Shown here: positions 8,252 through 19,120 of the stretch, piece after piece
Numbering within the stretch: position 1 is the stretch's first letter
Layout: each line of letters opens with the position of its first letter
Source: an uncultured Muribaculaceae bacterium
Lineage (GTDB): Bacteria > Bacteroidota > Bacteroidia > Bacteroidales > Muribaculaceae
Direction: 5' to 3'
DNA: 64,000 nt
NCBI GenBank assembly: GCA_934555895.1
Contig: CAKTFH010000006.1
Location: 14,851-78,850, forward strand
The notes under the pieces: generated by a model
Told to the model about the DNA's origin: nothing
The model's database searches: none
The model's input: the letters and a program-made list of their open reading frames with translations, nothing else
Made by a program: the position numbers and the translations under genes

Positions 8252-8947
8252 ATGAAATCAATTAAAGCGATCTGCTGTTCGGCATTAGCCGCCGGCATGC
8301 TTCTCACAGGCTGTAGCTCAATGACAAACACAGGTAAGGGCGCCCTTATCGGCGGCGGTGGCGGCGGTGCACTCGGCGCAGGTGTCGGCGCACTCATCGG
8401 CGGCGGCAAAGGCGCTGCCATCGGTTCGGCAATCGGAGCGGCCGTAGGTGCCGGAGCCGGTGCGCTTATCGGCAAAAAGATGGACAAGCAGGCTGCCCAG
8501 CTCAAAGAGCAGCTCGCCAATGCCGATGTAGAAACCGTTCAGGACGACCGAGGCCTTCAGGCCATCAAAGTGACATTCCCAGGCGGCATTCTGTTCCCCA
8601 CAAACGGAACTACACTTAGCGCGAACGCTCAGACCGAGCTCGCCGAGTTTGCAAACTCTCTCAAGCAGAATCCCAACACCAATGTGCAGATTTACGGCTA
8701 TACCGACAATACCGGCTCGATGGCAGCCAACACTAAAGTCGCCAACGGACGCGCCGCAGCAGTCGACAGCTTCCTTGCCAACAGCGGCATAGCTCCCACC
8801 CGCCTTCAGGCACAGGGTATCCCCATGGCAAACTATGTGGCATCCAACGACACCGCAGCAGGCCGTGCACAGAACCGTCGCGTGGAAATCTATATCACTG
8901 CCGACCAGAACATGATCAACGCGGCCAACAATGGCACTCTTCAGTGA
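8252..8947 (+). CDS. OmpA-family lipoprotein with glycine-zipper segment
   Basis: Outer-membrane lipoprotein that links to peptidoglycan. The signal peptide ends in the lipobox LLTGC (C21 becomes the lipidated first residue). Residues 28-75 form a glycine-zipper segment of repeated GALIGGG/GAAIGSA units, likely membrane-inserting. The C-terminal OmpA domain (about 105-215) includes the peptidoglycan-binding pattern YGYTDNTGS...NTKVANGRAAAV and the closing NRRVEIYI. The architecture matches E. coli YiaD. The length is 231 aa. It has its own consensus promoter and a strong terminator, so it is monocistronic. Confidence 0.9.
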   Translation: MKSIKAICCSALAAGMLLTGCSSMTNTGKGALIGGGGGGALGAGVGALIGGGKGAAIGSAIGAAVGAGAGALIGKKMDKQAAQLKEQLANADVETVQDDRGLQAIKVTFPGGILFPTNGTTLSANAQTELAEFANSLKQNPNTNVQIYGYTDNTGSMAANTKVANGRAAAVDSFLANSGIAPTRLQAQGIPMANYVASNDTAAGRAQNRRVEIYITADQNMINAANNGTLQ

Positions 8948-9026
8948 CAAATGTCACTGGATTAATCTATTATAAACTGAGAAAATAGTAGGCTTAAGTA
9001 TCAGTAAAGCCTGCAGGCTCAACACT

Positions 9027-9067
9027 AACGCCGCCCAGGATTCCCGCAAGGCATCCTGAGCGGCGTT
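9027..9067 (+). terminator. Terminator hairpin after the OmpA lipoprotein gene
   Basis: The arms 9027-9041 and 9053-9067 pair over 15 bp with one mismatch and an 11-base loop; a T-rich stretch follows (9068-9095). Confidence 0.75.
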
Positions 9068-9209
9068 ATTCATTTCTTTACTATTCTTTTTAATTTGATG
9101 GAAGTTCCATTCATACCGAAATAAGTCATGAAAGAGCTGCATTTGTCTTCACTTTGGCCAAAATGCAGAAAAAAACGGCCTGATCGCACCACACCTCGCG
9201 AAAAATCAC

Positions 9210-9217
9210 TATCTTTG
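9210..9217 (+). promoter_or_regulatory. -7 element for guaB
   Basis: TATCTTTG, a perfect TAnnTTTG, 48 bases before the guaB start. No good -33 TTTG is found at the expected distance. Confidence 0.5.
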
Positions 9218-9249
9218 CATGCAATAATCTACCGACATCATTTCGATAA

Positions 9250-10746
<1,497 letters not shown>

Positions 10747-10779
10747 TCCCAAACAATAAAAATCATTTCCACTCCCCTC

Positions 10780-10817
10780 TCGCCCCGGTCGACATCACCG
10801 ACGGGGGCGATTTTTTT
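10780..10817 (+). terminator. Intrinsic terminator after guaB
   Basis: Stem 10780-10791 with 10799-10810 (11 of 12 paired, G+C-rich) followed at once by seven T residues (10811-10817). Confidence 0.85.
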
Positions 10818-10840
10818 CATTTAAACTTCATTCATAAGCA

Positions 10841-10870
10841 TTTGTATATCTCGAAAATTGTGTAACTTTA
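10841..10870 (+). promoter_or_regulatory. Promoter for the SurA-like gene
   Basis: TTTG at 10841-10844 and TAACTTTA at 10863-10870 (one base off TAnnTTTG), 18 bases apart. It leaves a leader of about 220 bases before the ATG at 11100. That leader holds no recognised riboswitch or clear gene. Confidence 0.55.
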
Positions 10871-11099
10871 GGAGAGCAAAAAAAAGAAAGAGCACAATAA
10901 AACTCTTGGTGCCACGCCTATAAAACCGCGTAGCTTGCTGCCTGAAATTTCATCTTTGATTGAGGATGACGCTTTTTTTAGGCAATTCCATAATAAATGG
11001 GCGCGGAAACCGTTTAGAAATTGACGCGCTGTGGCCAACCCTTCTTCCCCGCGGCCGCCCAACAGAAAGTATAATACATCATTATCGATTAATAGACTC

Positions 11100-13025
11100 A
11101 TGAAAAAAAGCATCCTGTCGCTGGCTCTGGCCCTCGCGGCCGTAGGCATGATACAGGCCAAGGACAAATCGGAACCCGTGCTGATGACTATCAACGGAAA
11201 GCCCGTTACGCTCAGCGAATTTGAGTATCTTTACCACAAAAACAACAGCCAACAGATGGCCCCTCAGACCATCGACGAGTATCTGGGCATGTTCATCACC
11301 TATAAGCAGAAGGTGGCTGCTGCCGAAGACGAAGGCATCGACAACACCGAAGCTTTCAAAAACGAATTCGAAGGCTATCGCCGCGACCTTTCCGAGCCTT
11401 ATCTCCGCTCGCAGGAAATGGAAGACAGTCTTGTAAACGTAATCTATAATCGCCTAAAGGAAGAAGTTGACATCAGTCACATCATGATGGCTTCGAAGGG
11501 TGAAGGTATCAACTCTGAAGCCCAGCGCCAGAGACTCGACTCGGTGCGCACCGCCATCATCAACGGTGCCGACTTCGAGGATATGGCCCGCCGCTTCTCG
11601 GCTGACCGCTCCGCTTCCCGCAACGGCGGCCATATGAATTACATCACAGCCGGCCGTTTCCCCGCTGCCTTTGAAGAGGTAGCATTCTCAACCCCTGTCG
11701 GCGAGATTTCACCTGTTTTCGAGACTCCCTTCGGATGGCACATTATTAAAGTGCATGGACGCCGCCCGGCACAGGGCATGGTGATGGTAGAACATATTCT
11801 CAAGCTCACCCAGGGCCTGAGCGAGGAAGAAGCCGCTAAAAAGAAAGCACAGATCGACTCCATCGAGACCCTTCTTGCCAATGGCGCCGACTTCGAGGCA
11901 ATAGCCCTCAAGGAAAGCGAAGACCCCGGTTCCAAACGCAACGGCGGCAAGATGAACTGGTTCGGAACCGGCCAAATGGTTCCCGAATTCGAAGCTGCCA
12001 GCTACGCCCTCAAAAATGGCGAGATTTCGGCTCCCGTCAAGACATCCTACGGATGGCACATCATCAAACGCCTCGACTGGAAACCCGTAGACCCTATAGA
12101 AGTGGTTGGCCCGCAAATACGCAACGCTATGAGTCAGGACGAGCGCGGGCAACAAATCCGCAAACGCAAACTCGACGAACTTTGCAAGAAATTCAACGCA
12201 TCGCTTAACGCAGCCAACCTCTCCACTGCTAGAAGCGATATCATAGCTGCCGGCGGCCTTGACTCCACTGTCACCGCCCGCTTCATGAGTTCGAACTCCC
12301 CTATCGCTAAAGTCAACGGTAACGACATTCCTCTCTCGGAAGCAGCCTATCTACTCCCACCCAGCCTCAACGGCACCCCCGAAGAGCAGGCAGCCGAATT
12401 TGAGAAATATGCACGCCGCGCCATGAACGAAGCTGTGGTAGAAGCCGAGCGCGTGGACCTCGCAAAGCACAACCCCGACTACCGTAACCTCATCAACGAA
12501 TACCGCGACGGCATGCTCCTCTTCGAGATTTCCGACCGCAATGTTTGGAGCAAGGCCAAGAAAGACAAAGAGGGCCTTGATAAATATTTCAATGAGCATA
12601 AAAACAACTATAAGTTTGAATCGCCGAAATTCAAAGCTTACGTGGTATTCGCCACTTCCGACTCAGTACTCACAAAAGCTAAAGCCTATCTTGAGGCTAT
12701 GAACCCCGCCAACGACTCAATAGCCATCGAGCTCCGTCAGGAATTCGGCAACAATGTAAAGGTCGAAAGAGTAATCGCAGCCAAAGGCGAGAACAACATC
12801 ACTGACTACCTCGGCTTCGGAGGCCCCAAACCCGAAACCAAAGGCCGCTGGTCGCATTACTTCCCATTCCGCGGCAAACTCATCGACATGCCCGAAGATG
12901 TTTCCGATGTGCGCGGCGCCGTCACAGGCGATTACCAAAATGAACTTGAGCGTCAGTGGGTGGCCACACTCGAGAAAAAATATCCCGCAAAAATCAACAA
13001 GAAAGTGCTTAAAAAGGCGAAATAA
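11100..13025 (+). CDS. Periplasmic peptidyl-prolyl isomerase / chaperone, SurA-like
   Basis: Secreted folding factor with two parvulin (PPIC) domains, predicted to help outer-membrane proteins through the periplasm. The signal peptide is residues 1-20 (MKKSILSLALALAAVGMIQA). An N-terminal SurA-type helical region is followed by PPIC domain 1 (about 125-222) and domain 2 (about 230-328). Both carry the FGWHIIKVHGR/YGWHIIKRLDW ending and an RNGG turn. A long C-terminal part (about 350-641) resembles a second chaperone segment. Start chosen at 11100 because the signal peptide begins there; an in-frame start at 11031 would bury it. Length is 641 aa, larger than E. coli SurA, as is common in Bacteroidales. 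Confidence 0.88.
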   Translation: MKKSILSLALALAAVGMIQAKDKSEPVLMTINGKPVTLSEFEYLYHKNNSQQMAPQTIDEYLGMFITYKQKVAAAEDEGIDNTEAFKNEFEGYRRDLSEPYLRSQEMEDSLVNVIYNRLKEEVDISHIMMASKGEGINSEAQRQRLDSVRTAIINGADFEDMARRFSADRSASRNGGHMNYITAGRFPAAFEEVAFSTPVGEISPVFETPFGWHIIKVHGRRPAQGMVMVEHILKLTQGLSEEEAAKKKAQIDSIETLLANGADFEAIALKESEDPGSKRNGGKMNWFGTGQMVPEFEAASYALKNGEISAPVKTSYGWHIIKRLDWKPVDPIEVVGPQIRNAMSQDERGQQIRKRKLDELCKKFNASLNAANLSTARSDIIAAGGLDSTVTARFMSSNSPIAKVNGNDIPLSEAAYLLPPSLNGTPEEQAAEFEKYARRAMNEAVVEAERVDLAKHNPDYRNLINEYRDGMLLFEISDRNVWSKAKKDKEGLDKYFNEHKNNYKFESPKFKAYVVFATSDSVLTKAKAYLEAMNPANDSIAIELRQEFGNNVKVERVIAAKGENNITDYLGFGGPKPETKGRWSHYFPFRGKLIDMPEDVSDVRGAVTGDYQNELERQWVATLEKKYPAKINKKVLKKAK

Positions 13026-13055
13026 CCAGCCTAAGCAGGCATAAACACAACAAAA

Positions 13056-13100
13056 CAGCTCCGCCACTTACCTTTACCGGAAACGGCGGAGCTGCTTTTT
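13056..13100 (+). terminator. Intrinsic terminator after the SurA-like gene
   Basis: Perfect 10-bp stem 13056-13065 with 13085-13094, then CTTTTT. The loop contains a short secondary pairing. Confidence 0.8.
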
Positions 13101-13168
13101 ATTTCAGAATCTTCTCGGGAAGGAGAAAAAAGACGCAAATATCATCCCGTTTTCTCCACGATATTTGC

Positions 13169-13176
13169 TATCTTTG
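13169..13176 (+). promoter_or_regulatory. -7 element for the pyrBI operon
   Basis: TATCTTTG, perfect TAnnTTTG, 27 bases before the pyrB start. A -33 element is not clear. Confidence 0.5.
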
Positions 13177-13202
13177 CAGAAACTAATCAAACTTCTCAGA
13201 AG

Positions 13203-14120
13203 ATGAATCCCAACAGCCTGGTTTCCATCGACGACCTCTCGAAAGAGCAGATTATTGAGCTTCTCGAGACCGCACGTTATTTTGAAGAGCATCCCAACCA
13301 TAAAATTCTTGACGGAAAGGTGGTTGCGACGCTTTTTTTTGAACCCTCCACCCGCACCCGCCTCAGTTTCGAGACTGCGGTAAACCGCCTGGGAGGCAGA
13401 GTAATAGGCTTCTCCGACGCCTCAACCACCTCTTCTTCAAAAGGTGAGACACTCAAAGATACCATCAAGATGGTAAGCAACTATGTGGACCTCATCATCA
13501 TGCGCCACTATCTCGAGGGAGCGGCCCGATATGCCACAGAAGTGACAGAAGTACCCGTGGTCAACGCCGGCGACGGTGCTAATCAACATCCCTCGCAGAC
13601 CATGCTCGACCTCTACTCGATACTGAAGACACAGGGCACGCTCGAGAACCTCACCATCACCATGGTGGGCGACCTCAAATACGGCCGAACCGTACACTCG
13701 CTGCTCATGGCTATGAAATATTTCAACCCCACTTTCCGCTTCGTTGCCTGCGACGAGCTCCGCATGCCACGTGAATATATTGAGTTCTGTCAGCGTCAGG
13801 GCATAGCCTATGAGGAACATACCGACTTTTCCCGCGAGGTAATCGACTCGAGCGACATACTTTACATGACACGTGTGCAGCGCGAACGTTTTCCCGACCT
13901 TTCGGAATATGAGCGCGTGAAAGACCTCTACACACTTTCGAACCACATGCTCGAGACATCCCGCCCCAACCTCCGCATACTTCATCCCCTGCCGAGAGTC
14001 AACGAGATAGCCTACGATGTAGACGACAACCCCAAAGCATATTATTTCGATCAGGCACGCAACGGTCTCTATGCACGCGAAGCCATCATCTGCCGCGCAC
14101 TCGGCATCAAAGTGAGATAA
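13203..14120 (+). CDS. pyrB: Aspartate carbamoyltransferase, catalytic subunit
   Basis: Transfers the carbamoyl group to aspartate in de novo pyrimidine synthesis. The carbamoyl-phosphate site [13 protein letters not shown] (S49-T50-R51-T52-R53) is intact, as are the [11 protein letters not shown] loop near residue 80, the HPSQ motif and the HPLPRVNEI loop near 265. The length of 305 aa is standard. It is followed after 25 bases by pyrI for the regulatory chain, so the holoenzyme is expected to be the allosteric c6r6 type. Confidence 0.97.
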   Translation: MNPNSLVSIDDLSKEQIIELLETARYFEEHPNHKILDGKVVATLFFEPSTRTRLSFETAVNRLGGRVIGFSDASTTSSSKGETLKDTIKMVSNYVDLIIMRHYLEGAARYATEVTEVPVVNAGDGANQHPSQTMLDLYSILKTQGTLENLTITMVGDLKYGRTVHSLLMAMKYFNPTFRFVACDELRMPREYIEFCQRQGIAYEEHTDFSREVIDSSDILYMTRVQRERFPDLSEYERVKDLYTLSNHMLETSRPNLRILHPLPRVNEIAYDVDDNPKAYYFDQARNGLYAREAIICRALGIKVR

Positions 14121-14145
14121 GTCAATTTAATTCCCCCATAAGGCA

Positions 14146-14610
14146 ATGAACAAAGACGACAAGCAGCTGGCCGTAGCCGCTCTGGAAAGCGGCACTGTAA
14201 TCGACCACATCCCTTCGCACGCGCTCTTCAAATGTGTGAAGATTCTCGGACTTGAAAAGATGCCCCAGAAGCTTACCATAGGCAACAATCTTGCCAGCAA
14301 CAAACTCGGCACAAAAGGCATAATAAAAGTGGCCGACACCTTCTTCCCGGAAGCCACCATCAACCGCATAGCACTAATAGCGCCTTCAGCCGTTGTAAAC
14401 ATTATCCGCGACTATCGCGTGGCCGAAAAGCGCCATGTTGTACTACCCGACGAGCTCCGTGACATAGTGCGGTGCGACAACCCCAAATGCATCACCAATA
14501 ACGAACCCGGCATGCACACTGTCTTCGAGGTTGACCCCGACAATCATTCGCTCATCCGCTGCCGCTATTGCAACCACTCAGTAGCAGCCGACAAAGCACA
14601 GATACTCTGA
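14146..14610 (+). CDS. pyrI: Aspartate carbamoyltransferase, regulatory subunit
   Basis: Regulatory chain that binds nucleotide effectors and joins catalytic trimers. The allosteric domain (residues 1-100, with VAALESGTVIDHIP at the start) is followed by the zinc domain with C110, C115, C139 and C142 (CDNPKC and CRYC). The length of 154 aa is standard. Its TGA shares one base with the ATG of the next gene, so translation of the flavin reductase is probably coupled to it. Confidence 0.97.
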   Translation: MNKDDKQLAVAALESGTVIDHIPSHALFKCVKILGLEKMPQKLTIGNNLASNKLGTKGIIKVADTFFPEATINRIALIAPSAVVNIIRDYRVAEKRHVVLPDELRDIVRCDNPKCITNNEPGMHTVFEVDPDNHSLIRCRYCNHSVAADKAQIL

Positions 14611-15173
14611 TGGAACGCCGAGCACTCAAGCCCGGAACCATGATTTACCCGCTGCCGGCAGTGATTGTGAGCTGCGGCACTATGGAGAAATCGAACCTCA
14701 TCACTGTGGCATGGACCGGAACAGTGTGCACCAATCCACCCATGTGCTACATCTCCGTGCGCCCCGAGCGGTATTCCTATCCGCTCATTCGCGAGAACAT
14801 GCAGTTTACCATCAACCTCACCACGGCAGCTATGGCCGCCGCAACCGACTGGATCGGGGTGCGCTCCGGACGCGACTACGACAAATGGGCCGAGACGGGC
14901 CTTACACCGGTGCCAGGACAGGCTGTAAGCTGCCCCTACATCAAAGAGTCGCCGCTGAGCATAGAATGCCGGGTGACAGCAGTGATGCCTTTGGGCAGCC
15001 ACCACATGTTTCTTGCCGAAGTGGTGAATGTGCTCGCCGACTCATCGCTCTTCGACACCGAGACCGACCTTTTCAGGCTCTCCGACGCAGAATTGCTCTG
15101 CTACACCCACGGGCAGTATTACGGTCAGGGCGAACCTCTCGGCCGATTCGGCTTCTCTGTAAAGAAGAAATAA
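14610..15173 (+). CDS. Flavin reductase family protein (FMN-binding split barrel)
   Basis: FMN-binding split-barrel protein of the flavin reductase-like family. Residues 10-70 hold the conserved strand pattern PAVIVSCGTMEKSNLITVAWTGTVC...PPMCYISVRPERYSY. The ATG at 14610 overlaps the pyrI stop by one base and gives 187 aa; an earlier start inside pyrI is less likely. The electron donor and acceptor are unknown: the family includes NAD(P)H:flavin reductases and flavoredoxins. The position after pyrBI suggests co-transcription, but no link to pyrimidine synthesis is visible. Confidence 0.85.
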   Translation: MERRALKPGTMIYPLPAVIVSCGTMEKSNLITVAWTGTVCTNPPMCYISVRPERYSYPLIRENMQFTINLTTAAMAAATDWIGVRSGRDYDKWAETGLTPVPGQAVSCPYIKESPLSIECRVTAVMPLGSHHMFLAEVVNVLADSSLFDTETDLFRLSDAELLCYTHGQYYGQGEPLGRFGFSVKKK

Positions 15174-15223
15174 CAGGTAACAAAGGAAAACAATATTAGT
15201 AATCGCCATACAACCAATTCATT

Positions 15224-16504
15224 ATGCAACGCGACACCAAGATTTTCGACATCATCGAGCGTGAACATCAGCGCCAGAAGAAAGGCATCGAACTTATTGC
15301 CTCGGAAAACTTTGTATCACCCCAGGTGATGGAAGCTATGGGCTCATGCCTGACCAACAAATATGCCGAAGGTTATCCCGGCCACCGCTACTACGGCGGC
15401 TGCCAGGTGGTCGACGAGGCCGAGCAGCTTGCCATCGACCGTCTCAAACAGCTCTTCGACGCCGAATACGCCAATGTGCAGCCTCACTCGGGAGCACAGG
15501 CCAACATGGCAGTGTTCATGGCCACTCTCAAGCCCGGCGACACCTTCATGGGCATGAATCTCGACCACGGAGGTCATCTTTCGCACGGAAGCCCAGTGAA
15601 TTTCTCCGGTCTCGTATTCCGCGCCGTAGGCTACAATGTGGATGAAGCCACCGGCCGCGTGGACTACGACCAGATGGAAGCCACTGCCCTCAAAGAGCGT
15701 CCGAAACTCATCATCGGCGGCGCAAGCGCATATTCACGTGAGTGGGACTACGCCCGCATGCGTGCAATCGCCGACGAAATCGGTGCACTGTTCATGGTCG
15801 ACATGGCACATCCCGCAGGTCTTATCGCCGCAGGACTGCTCGACAATCCTCTTAAATACGCCCACATCGTCACCACCACAACCCACAAGACACTCCGCGG
15901 TCCGCGTGGCGGCGTGATTCTCCTTGGCAAAGATTTCGACAATCCCTGGGGCAAGACCACCAAGAAAGGAGAGATACGCAAGATGTCGTCGCTGCTCGAC
16001 TCCGCAGTGTTCCCCGGCGTGCAGGGTGGCCCTCTCGAGCATGTGATAGCCGCCAAGGCCGTGGCCTTCGGCGAGGCCCTCACTCCCGAGTACCGCGAAT
16101 ATCAGACCCAGGTCAAGAAAAACGCTGCCGCCATGGCACAGGCGCTCGTCGACAAAGGCTATAAGATTATCTCCGGAGGAACCGACAACCACTGCATGCT
16201 CGTAGACCTCCGCACCAAATTCCCCGACCTCACCGGCAAAGTGGCCGAGCGTGTGCTCGTGGAAGCCGACATCACCGCCAACAAGAACATGGTGCCTTTC
16301 GACAGTCGTTCACCCTTCCTCACATCGGGCATCCGCCTCGGCACACCGGCCATCACCACCCGTGGTCTGCGCGAAGATGAGATGGGCCCCATCGTGGAAA
16401 TGATTGATACAGTGCTTTCGGCCCCCGACAGTCCTGCGAACATCACAGCCGTCCGTGAGAAGGTGAACGCCATGATGGCCGACCGCCCCATGTTTGCCTG
16501 GTGA
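15224..16504 (+). CDS. glyA: Serine hydroxymethyltransferase
   Basis: PLP enzyme that interconverts serine and glycine while charging tetrahydrofolate with a one-carbon unit. The PLP lysine is K222 in [14 protein letters not shown], and the cofactor-contacting Asp-x-x-His is DMAH (D193, H196). The N-terminal signature [10 protein letters not shown] is present. The length of 426 aa is standard. It starts 50 bases after the flavin reductase and is followed after 12 bases by the acyltransferase, all on the plus strand. Confidence 0.97.
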   Translation: MQRDTKIFDIIEREHQRQKKGIELIASENFVSPQVMEAMGSCLTNKYAEGYPGHRYYGGCQVVDEAEQLAIDRLKQLFDAEYANVQPHSGAQANMAVFMATLKPGDTFMGMNLDHGGHLSHGSPVNFSGLVFRAVGYNVDEATGRVDYDQMEATALKERPKLIIGGASAYSREWDYARMRAIADEIGALFMVDMAHPAGLIAAGLLDNPLKYAHIVTTTTHKTLRGPRGGVILLGKDFDNPWGKTTKKGEIRKMSSLLDSAVFPGVQGGPLEHVIAAKAVAFGEALTPEYREYQTQVKKNAAAMAQALVDKGYKIISGGTDNHCMLVDLRTKFPDLTGKVAERVLVEADITANKNMVPFDSRSPFLTSGIRLGTPAITTRGLREDEMGPIVEMIDTVLSAPDSPANITAVREKVNAMMADRPMFAW

Positions 16505-16516
16505 TTCTTATAAAAG

Positions 16517-17239
16517 ATGAAACAGCTGCTCTATCGCATATATCTGATTTGCGTCATGATGCCCGTGATGCTTGCCGTCACGGTGCTCACAGCACTCATC
16601 ACCATCACCGGCTCCCTCTGTGGAGGGGGCCGGTGGTTCGGCTATTATCCTCCACGCCTCTGGGCACGCCTTTTCCTGCTTATGACACTGGTGAGGGTGA
16701 AGGTCAAGGGGCGTGAGAATGTCGACCCGCACACATCATATGTGTTTGTAGCCAACCATCAGGGAGCCTACGACATCTTCACCATCTACGGTTATCTCAA
16801 CCACAATTTCAGGTGGATGATGAAAAGAGGCCTGCGCAAGATACCATTCGTGGGACTTGCGTGTGCCGCTTCAGGGCAGATATTTGTCGACAACAGTTCG
16901 CCGTCAGCCGTGCGCAACACCATGGAGCATGCCGAGCGAACCCTGCGTGACGGCATGTCGCTCGTGGTGTTCCCCGAGGGGTCGCGCACTTTCACCGGAC
17001 GAATGGGTCCCTTCCGCAAAGGCGCTTTCCAGCTAAGTATGGAGTTCAAGCTTCCGGTGGTGCCTGTCACCATCGACGGCGCATTCGATGTGATGCCCCG
17101 CACGGCTCTGTTCCCACACTGGGGCACTATCCGCCTCACCATACATCCCGCCATCGAAGCTCCCGCCGACGAGGCCGACCGCCAGCGTGTAATTGACGCA
17201 TCGTATGCGGCTGTCATCTCCGCCCTGCCACGCCAATAA
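16517..17239 (+). CDS. 1-acyl-sn-glycerol-3-phosphate acyltransferase (PlsC-like)
   Basis: Membrane-bound acyltransferase, probably making phosphatidic acid from lysophosphatidic acid. The HX4D motif is NHQGAYD (H81, D86), followed by the substrate loop VVFPEGSRTF near residue 155 and VVPVTIDGAF near 190. An N-terminal hydrophobic helix (about 8-33) anchors it. The length of 240 aa is typical of PlsC. It lies 12 bases after glyA, probably in the same transcript; the ribosomal operon promoter begins 42 bases after its stop. Confidence 0.88.
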   Translation: MKQLLYRIYLICVMMPVMLAVTVLTALITITGSLCGGGRWFGYYPPRLWARLFLLMTLVRVKVKGRENVDPHTSYVFVANHQGAYDIFTIYGYLNHNFRWMMKRGLRKIPFVGLACAASGQIFVDNSSPSAVRNTMEHAERTLRDGMSLVVFPEGSRTFTGRMGPFRKGAFQLSMEFKLPVVPVTIDGAFDVMPRTALFPHWGTIRLTIHPAIEAPADEADRQRVIDASYAAVISALPRQ

Positions 17240-17280
17240 CCGATTAATAACGAATTTTCGGGAGCAAAAAGAGAAAAGAG

Positions 17281-17312
17281 TTTGGCTGTCAGAAAAAATT
17301 TCGCTAACTTTG
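17281..17312 (+). promoter_or_regulatory. Consensus promoter of the rpsF-rpsR-rplI operon
   Basis: TTTG at 17281-17284, exactly 20 bases, then TAACTTTG at 17305-17312, a full match. The leader to the rpsF ATG is about 60 bases and could hold an S6:S18 autoregulatory site, as described in other bacteria, but I see no clear match. Confidence 0.85.
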
Positions 17313-17380
17313 CACCCGGTTTCGGACGAACTATGTCCGAAACAAAAAAACAAAAATATTTTTCAAAACAAAAGTTCCAA

Positions 17381-17758
17381 ATGAACCACTACGAAACCGT
17401 TTTCATTTTAACTCCCGTTTTGTCTGACGCTCAGATGAAGGAAGCGGTAGAAAAGTTCACCAAAACGCTCACCGAGAACGGTGCCAGCATCGTGAACGAA
17501 GAGATTTGGGGCCTGCGCAAGCTCGCTTACCCCATCCAGAAGAAGTCGACCGGCTTCTATGCCTTTGTTGAGTTCGACGGCGATCCCACCATCGTTAAGA
17601 AAATCGAGACAGCATTCCGCCGCGACGAGCGCGTAATCCGCTTCCTCGTGTTCCGCAACGACAAGTATGCCGCTGAGTATGCAGCCAAGCGCCGCAGCCT
17701 CAAGGCAGCCAAGGCCAACGCACCCAAAGAAGAAACCGTAGAAACAAAGGAGGACTAA
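17381..17758 (+). CDS. rpsF: 30S ribosomal protein S6
   Basis: Small-subunit protein that pairs with S18 on the platform of the 30S subunit. It opens with [16 protein letters not shown] and has the typical beta-alpha-beta fold pattern, including [23 protein letters not shown]. The start at 17381 is chosen because S6 homology begins exactly there; an upstream in-frame start at 17282 lies inside the promoter. Length is 125 aa, with a short charged tail. It is the first gene of the conserved rpsF-rpsR-rplI operon. Confidence 0.96.
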   Translation: MNHYETVFILTPVLSDAQMKEAVEKFTKTLTENGASIVNEEIWGLRKLAYPIQKKSTGFYAFVEFDGDPTIVKKIETAFRRDERVIRFLVFRNDKYAAEYAAKRRSLKAAKANAPKEETVETKED

Positions 17759-17761
17759 ACA

Positions 17762-18031
17762 ATGGCACAGACTCAATCCGAAATCCGTTACCTCACACCG
17801 CTGTCGGTGGATGTCAAGAAGAAAAAATACTGCCGTTTCAAACGCAGCGGTATCAAGTACATCGACTACAAGGATCCCGAATTCCTCAAGAAGTTCCTCA
17901 ACGAGCAGGGTAAGATTCTTCCCCGCCGCATCACAGGCACTTCGCTCAAGTTCCAGCGTCGCGTAGCTCAGGCCGTGAAGCGTGCCCGTCACCTGGCCCT
18001 TCTGCCCTTTGTAACCGACCTGATGAAATAA
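17762..18031 (+). CDS. rpsR: 30S ribosomal protein S18
   Basis: Partner of S6 in the 30S platform. Conserved stretches include [26 protein letters not shown] split around residues 19-45, and the basic [29 protein letters not shown] ending, which binds 16S rRNA. The length of 89 aa is normal. It starts three bases after the rpsF stop, and rplI follows after 73 bases. Confidence 0.96.
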   Translation: MAQTQSEIRYLTPLSVDVKKKKYCRFKRSGIKYIDYKDPEFLKKFLNEQGKILPRRITGTSLKFQRRVAQAVKRARHLALLPFVTDLMK

Positions 18032-18104
18032 TCGAGCGCCAAGTGCACTCCTGAGGTTTTCCTATCGATAACTCAATTCATCATCATCACCGACATCCCC
18101 GATT

Positions 18105-18548
18105 ATGAAAATTATACTTAAAGAAGATATCTCGAACCTTGGCTACAAGGACGATATCGTAGAAGTGAAGGATGGTTACGGCCGTAACTACCTCATTCCG
18201 CAGGGTAAAGCTATAATCGCCAACCCTTCGAACCTCAAGCAGCTTGAGGAGAACCAGCGTCAGCGCGCCCACAAACTCGCCCAGATCAAAGCTGAGGCCG
18301 AGGCTACAGCTGCCGCTCTCGCCGATGTGGCACTCACCATTGGTGCCAAGGCTGCCGCAAACGGCACCATCTTCGGTTCGGTCAACAACATCCAGATTGC
18401 CGAGGCTCTCGAGAAGCTCGGTCACAACATCGACCGCCGCATCATCGTGCTCAAAGAGCCCGTCAAGGAACTTGGCAAGTACACTGCAAAAGTCAACCTC
18501 CACAAAGAGGTATCCGTTGAGATTCCTTTTGAGGTCGTAGCAGAATAA
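18105..18548 (+). CDS. rplI: 50S ribosomal protein L9
   Basis: Large-subunit protein with two globular domains joined by a long helix. The N-terminal rRNA-binding domain shows the signature GRNYLIPQGKAI (about residues 28-40). The central helix (about 45-75) is Gln/Ala/Glu-rich. The C-terminal domain ends at 147 aa, the normal size. It is the last gene of the S6-S18-L9 operon; an intrinsic terminator follows at 18581. Confidence 0.96.
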   Translation: MKIILKEDISNLGYKDDIVEVKDGYGRNYLIPQGKAIIANPSNLKQLEENQRQRAHKLAQIKAEAEATAAALADVALTIGAKAAANGTIFGSVNNIQIAEALEKLGHNIDRRIIVLKEPVKELGKYTAKVNLHKEVSVEIPFEVVAE

Positions 18549-18580
18549 TTAACGCCAAAGCGCGACTAACATCATAAAAG

Positions 18581-18622
18581 CGGCGTTCGGCCGGTTTCCC
18601 AAAACCGCTGAACGCCGTTTTT
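18581..18622 (+). terminator. Intrinsic terminator of the rpsF-rpsR-rplI operon
   Basis: Long imperfect stem 18581-18597 with 18601-18616, an AT pairing at the tip, followed by TTTTT. Confidence 0.82.
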
Positions 18623-18697
18623 CCATATCCTCTTCTCGATAGTCTCCTCAATTATCGCAATTTCATCATACGGTAAAAAATCCGATTTGAAACAAAC

Positions 18698-19120
18698 ATG
18701 AACCAGGAAGAATACGAAAAACGTGCGGCCGAAGCGGTAGCACGCAAACAGAGCGGAAAATTCAATTGCGCACAGGCCGTCACCACATCTTTCGCCGACG
18801 CGGCTGGCCTCGACCCGGAACTGGCCATGCGCTTCGCAGCCTCGTTCGGCACAGGCATGGGATGCCTCAAAGGCACCTGCGGAGCCATTGTCGGCGCAGG
18901 TATCATCACAGGCCTTGTAAGCAGCGACCGCATGGAGGCTATGCGCCGCATGAAAACCTTCATGGAGGCTTTCCACACAAAAAATGGCTCCACAATATGT
19001 CAGGATCTGAAAGGAGTGGGCACAGGCAAGCCTCTTCGCCCGTGTCTCGGATGTGTGGCCGATGCCTGCGAACTGCTCTATCGCGTCAGCTTTGACTCGT
19101 CAGAGCCAACGACAAAATAG
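18698..19120 (+). CDS. C_GCAxxG_C_C family (putative redox) protein
   Basis: Small cysteine-rich protein of the C_GCAxxG_C_C family, proposed to be redox-active; its biochemical role is not established. The defining pattern is seen as FNCAQAV (C26), the glycine-rich CLKGTCGAIVGAG in the middle, and later conserved cysteines in STICQDL and RPCLGCVADAC. The length of 140 aa is typical. No signal peptide is visible. Its last 35 bases overlap the 3' end of the convergent ComF gene. Confidence 0.85.
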   Translation: MNQEEYEKRAAEAVARKQSGKFNCAQAVTTSFADAAGLDPELAMRFAASFGTGMGCLKGTCGAIVGAGIITGLVSSDRMEAMRRMKTFMEAFHTKNGSTICQDLKGVGTGKPLRPCLGCVADACELLYRVSFDSSEPTTK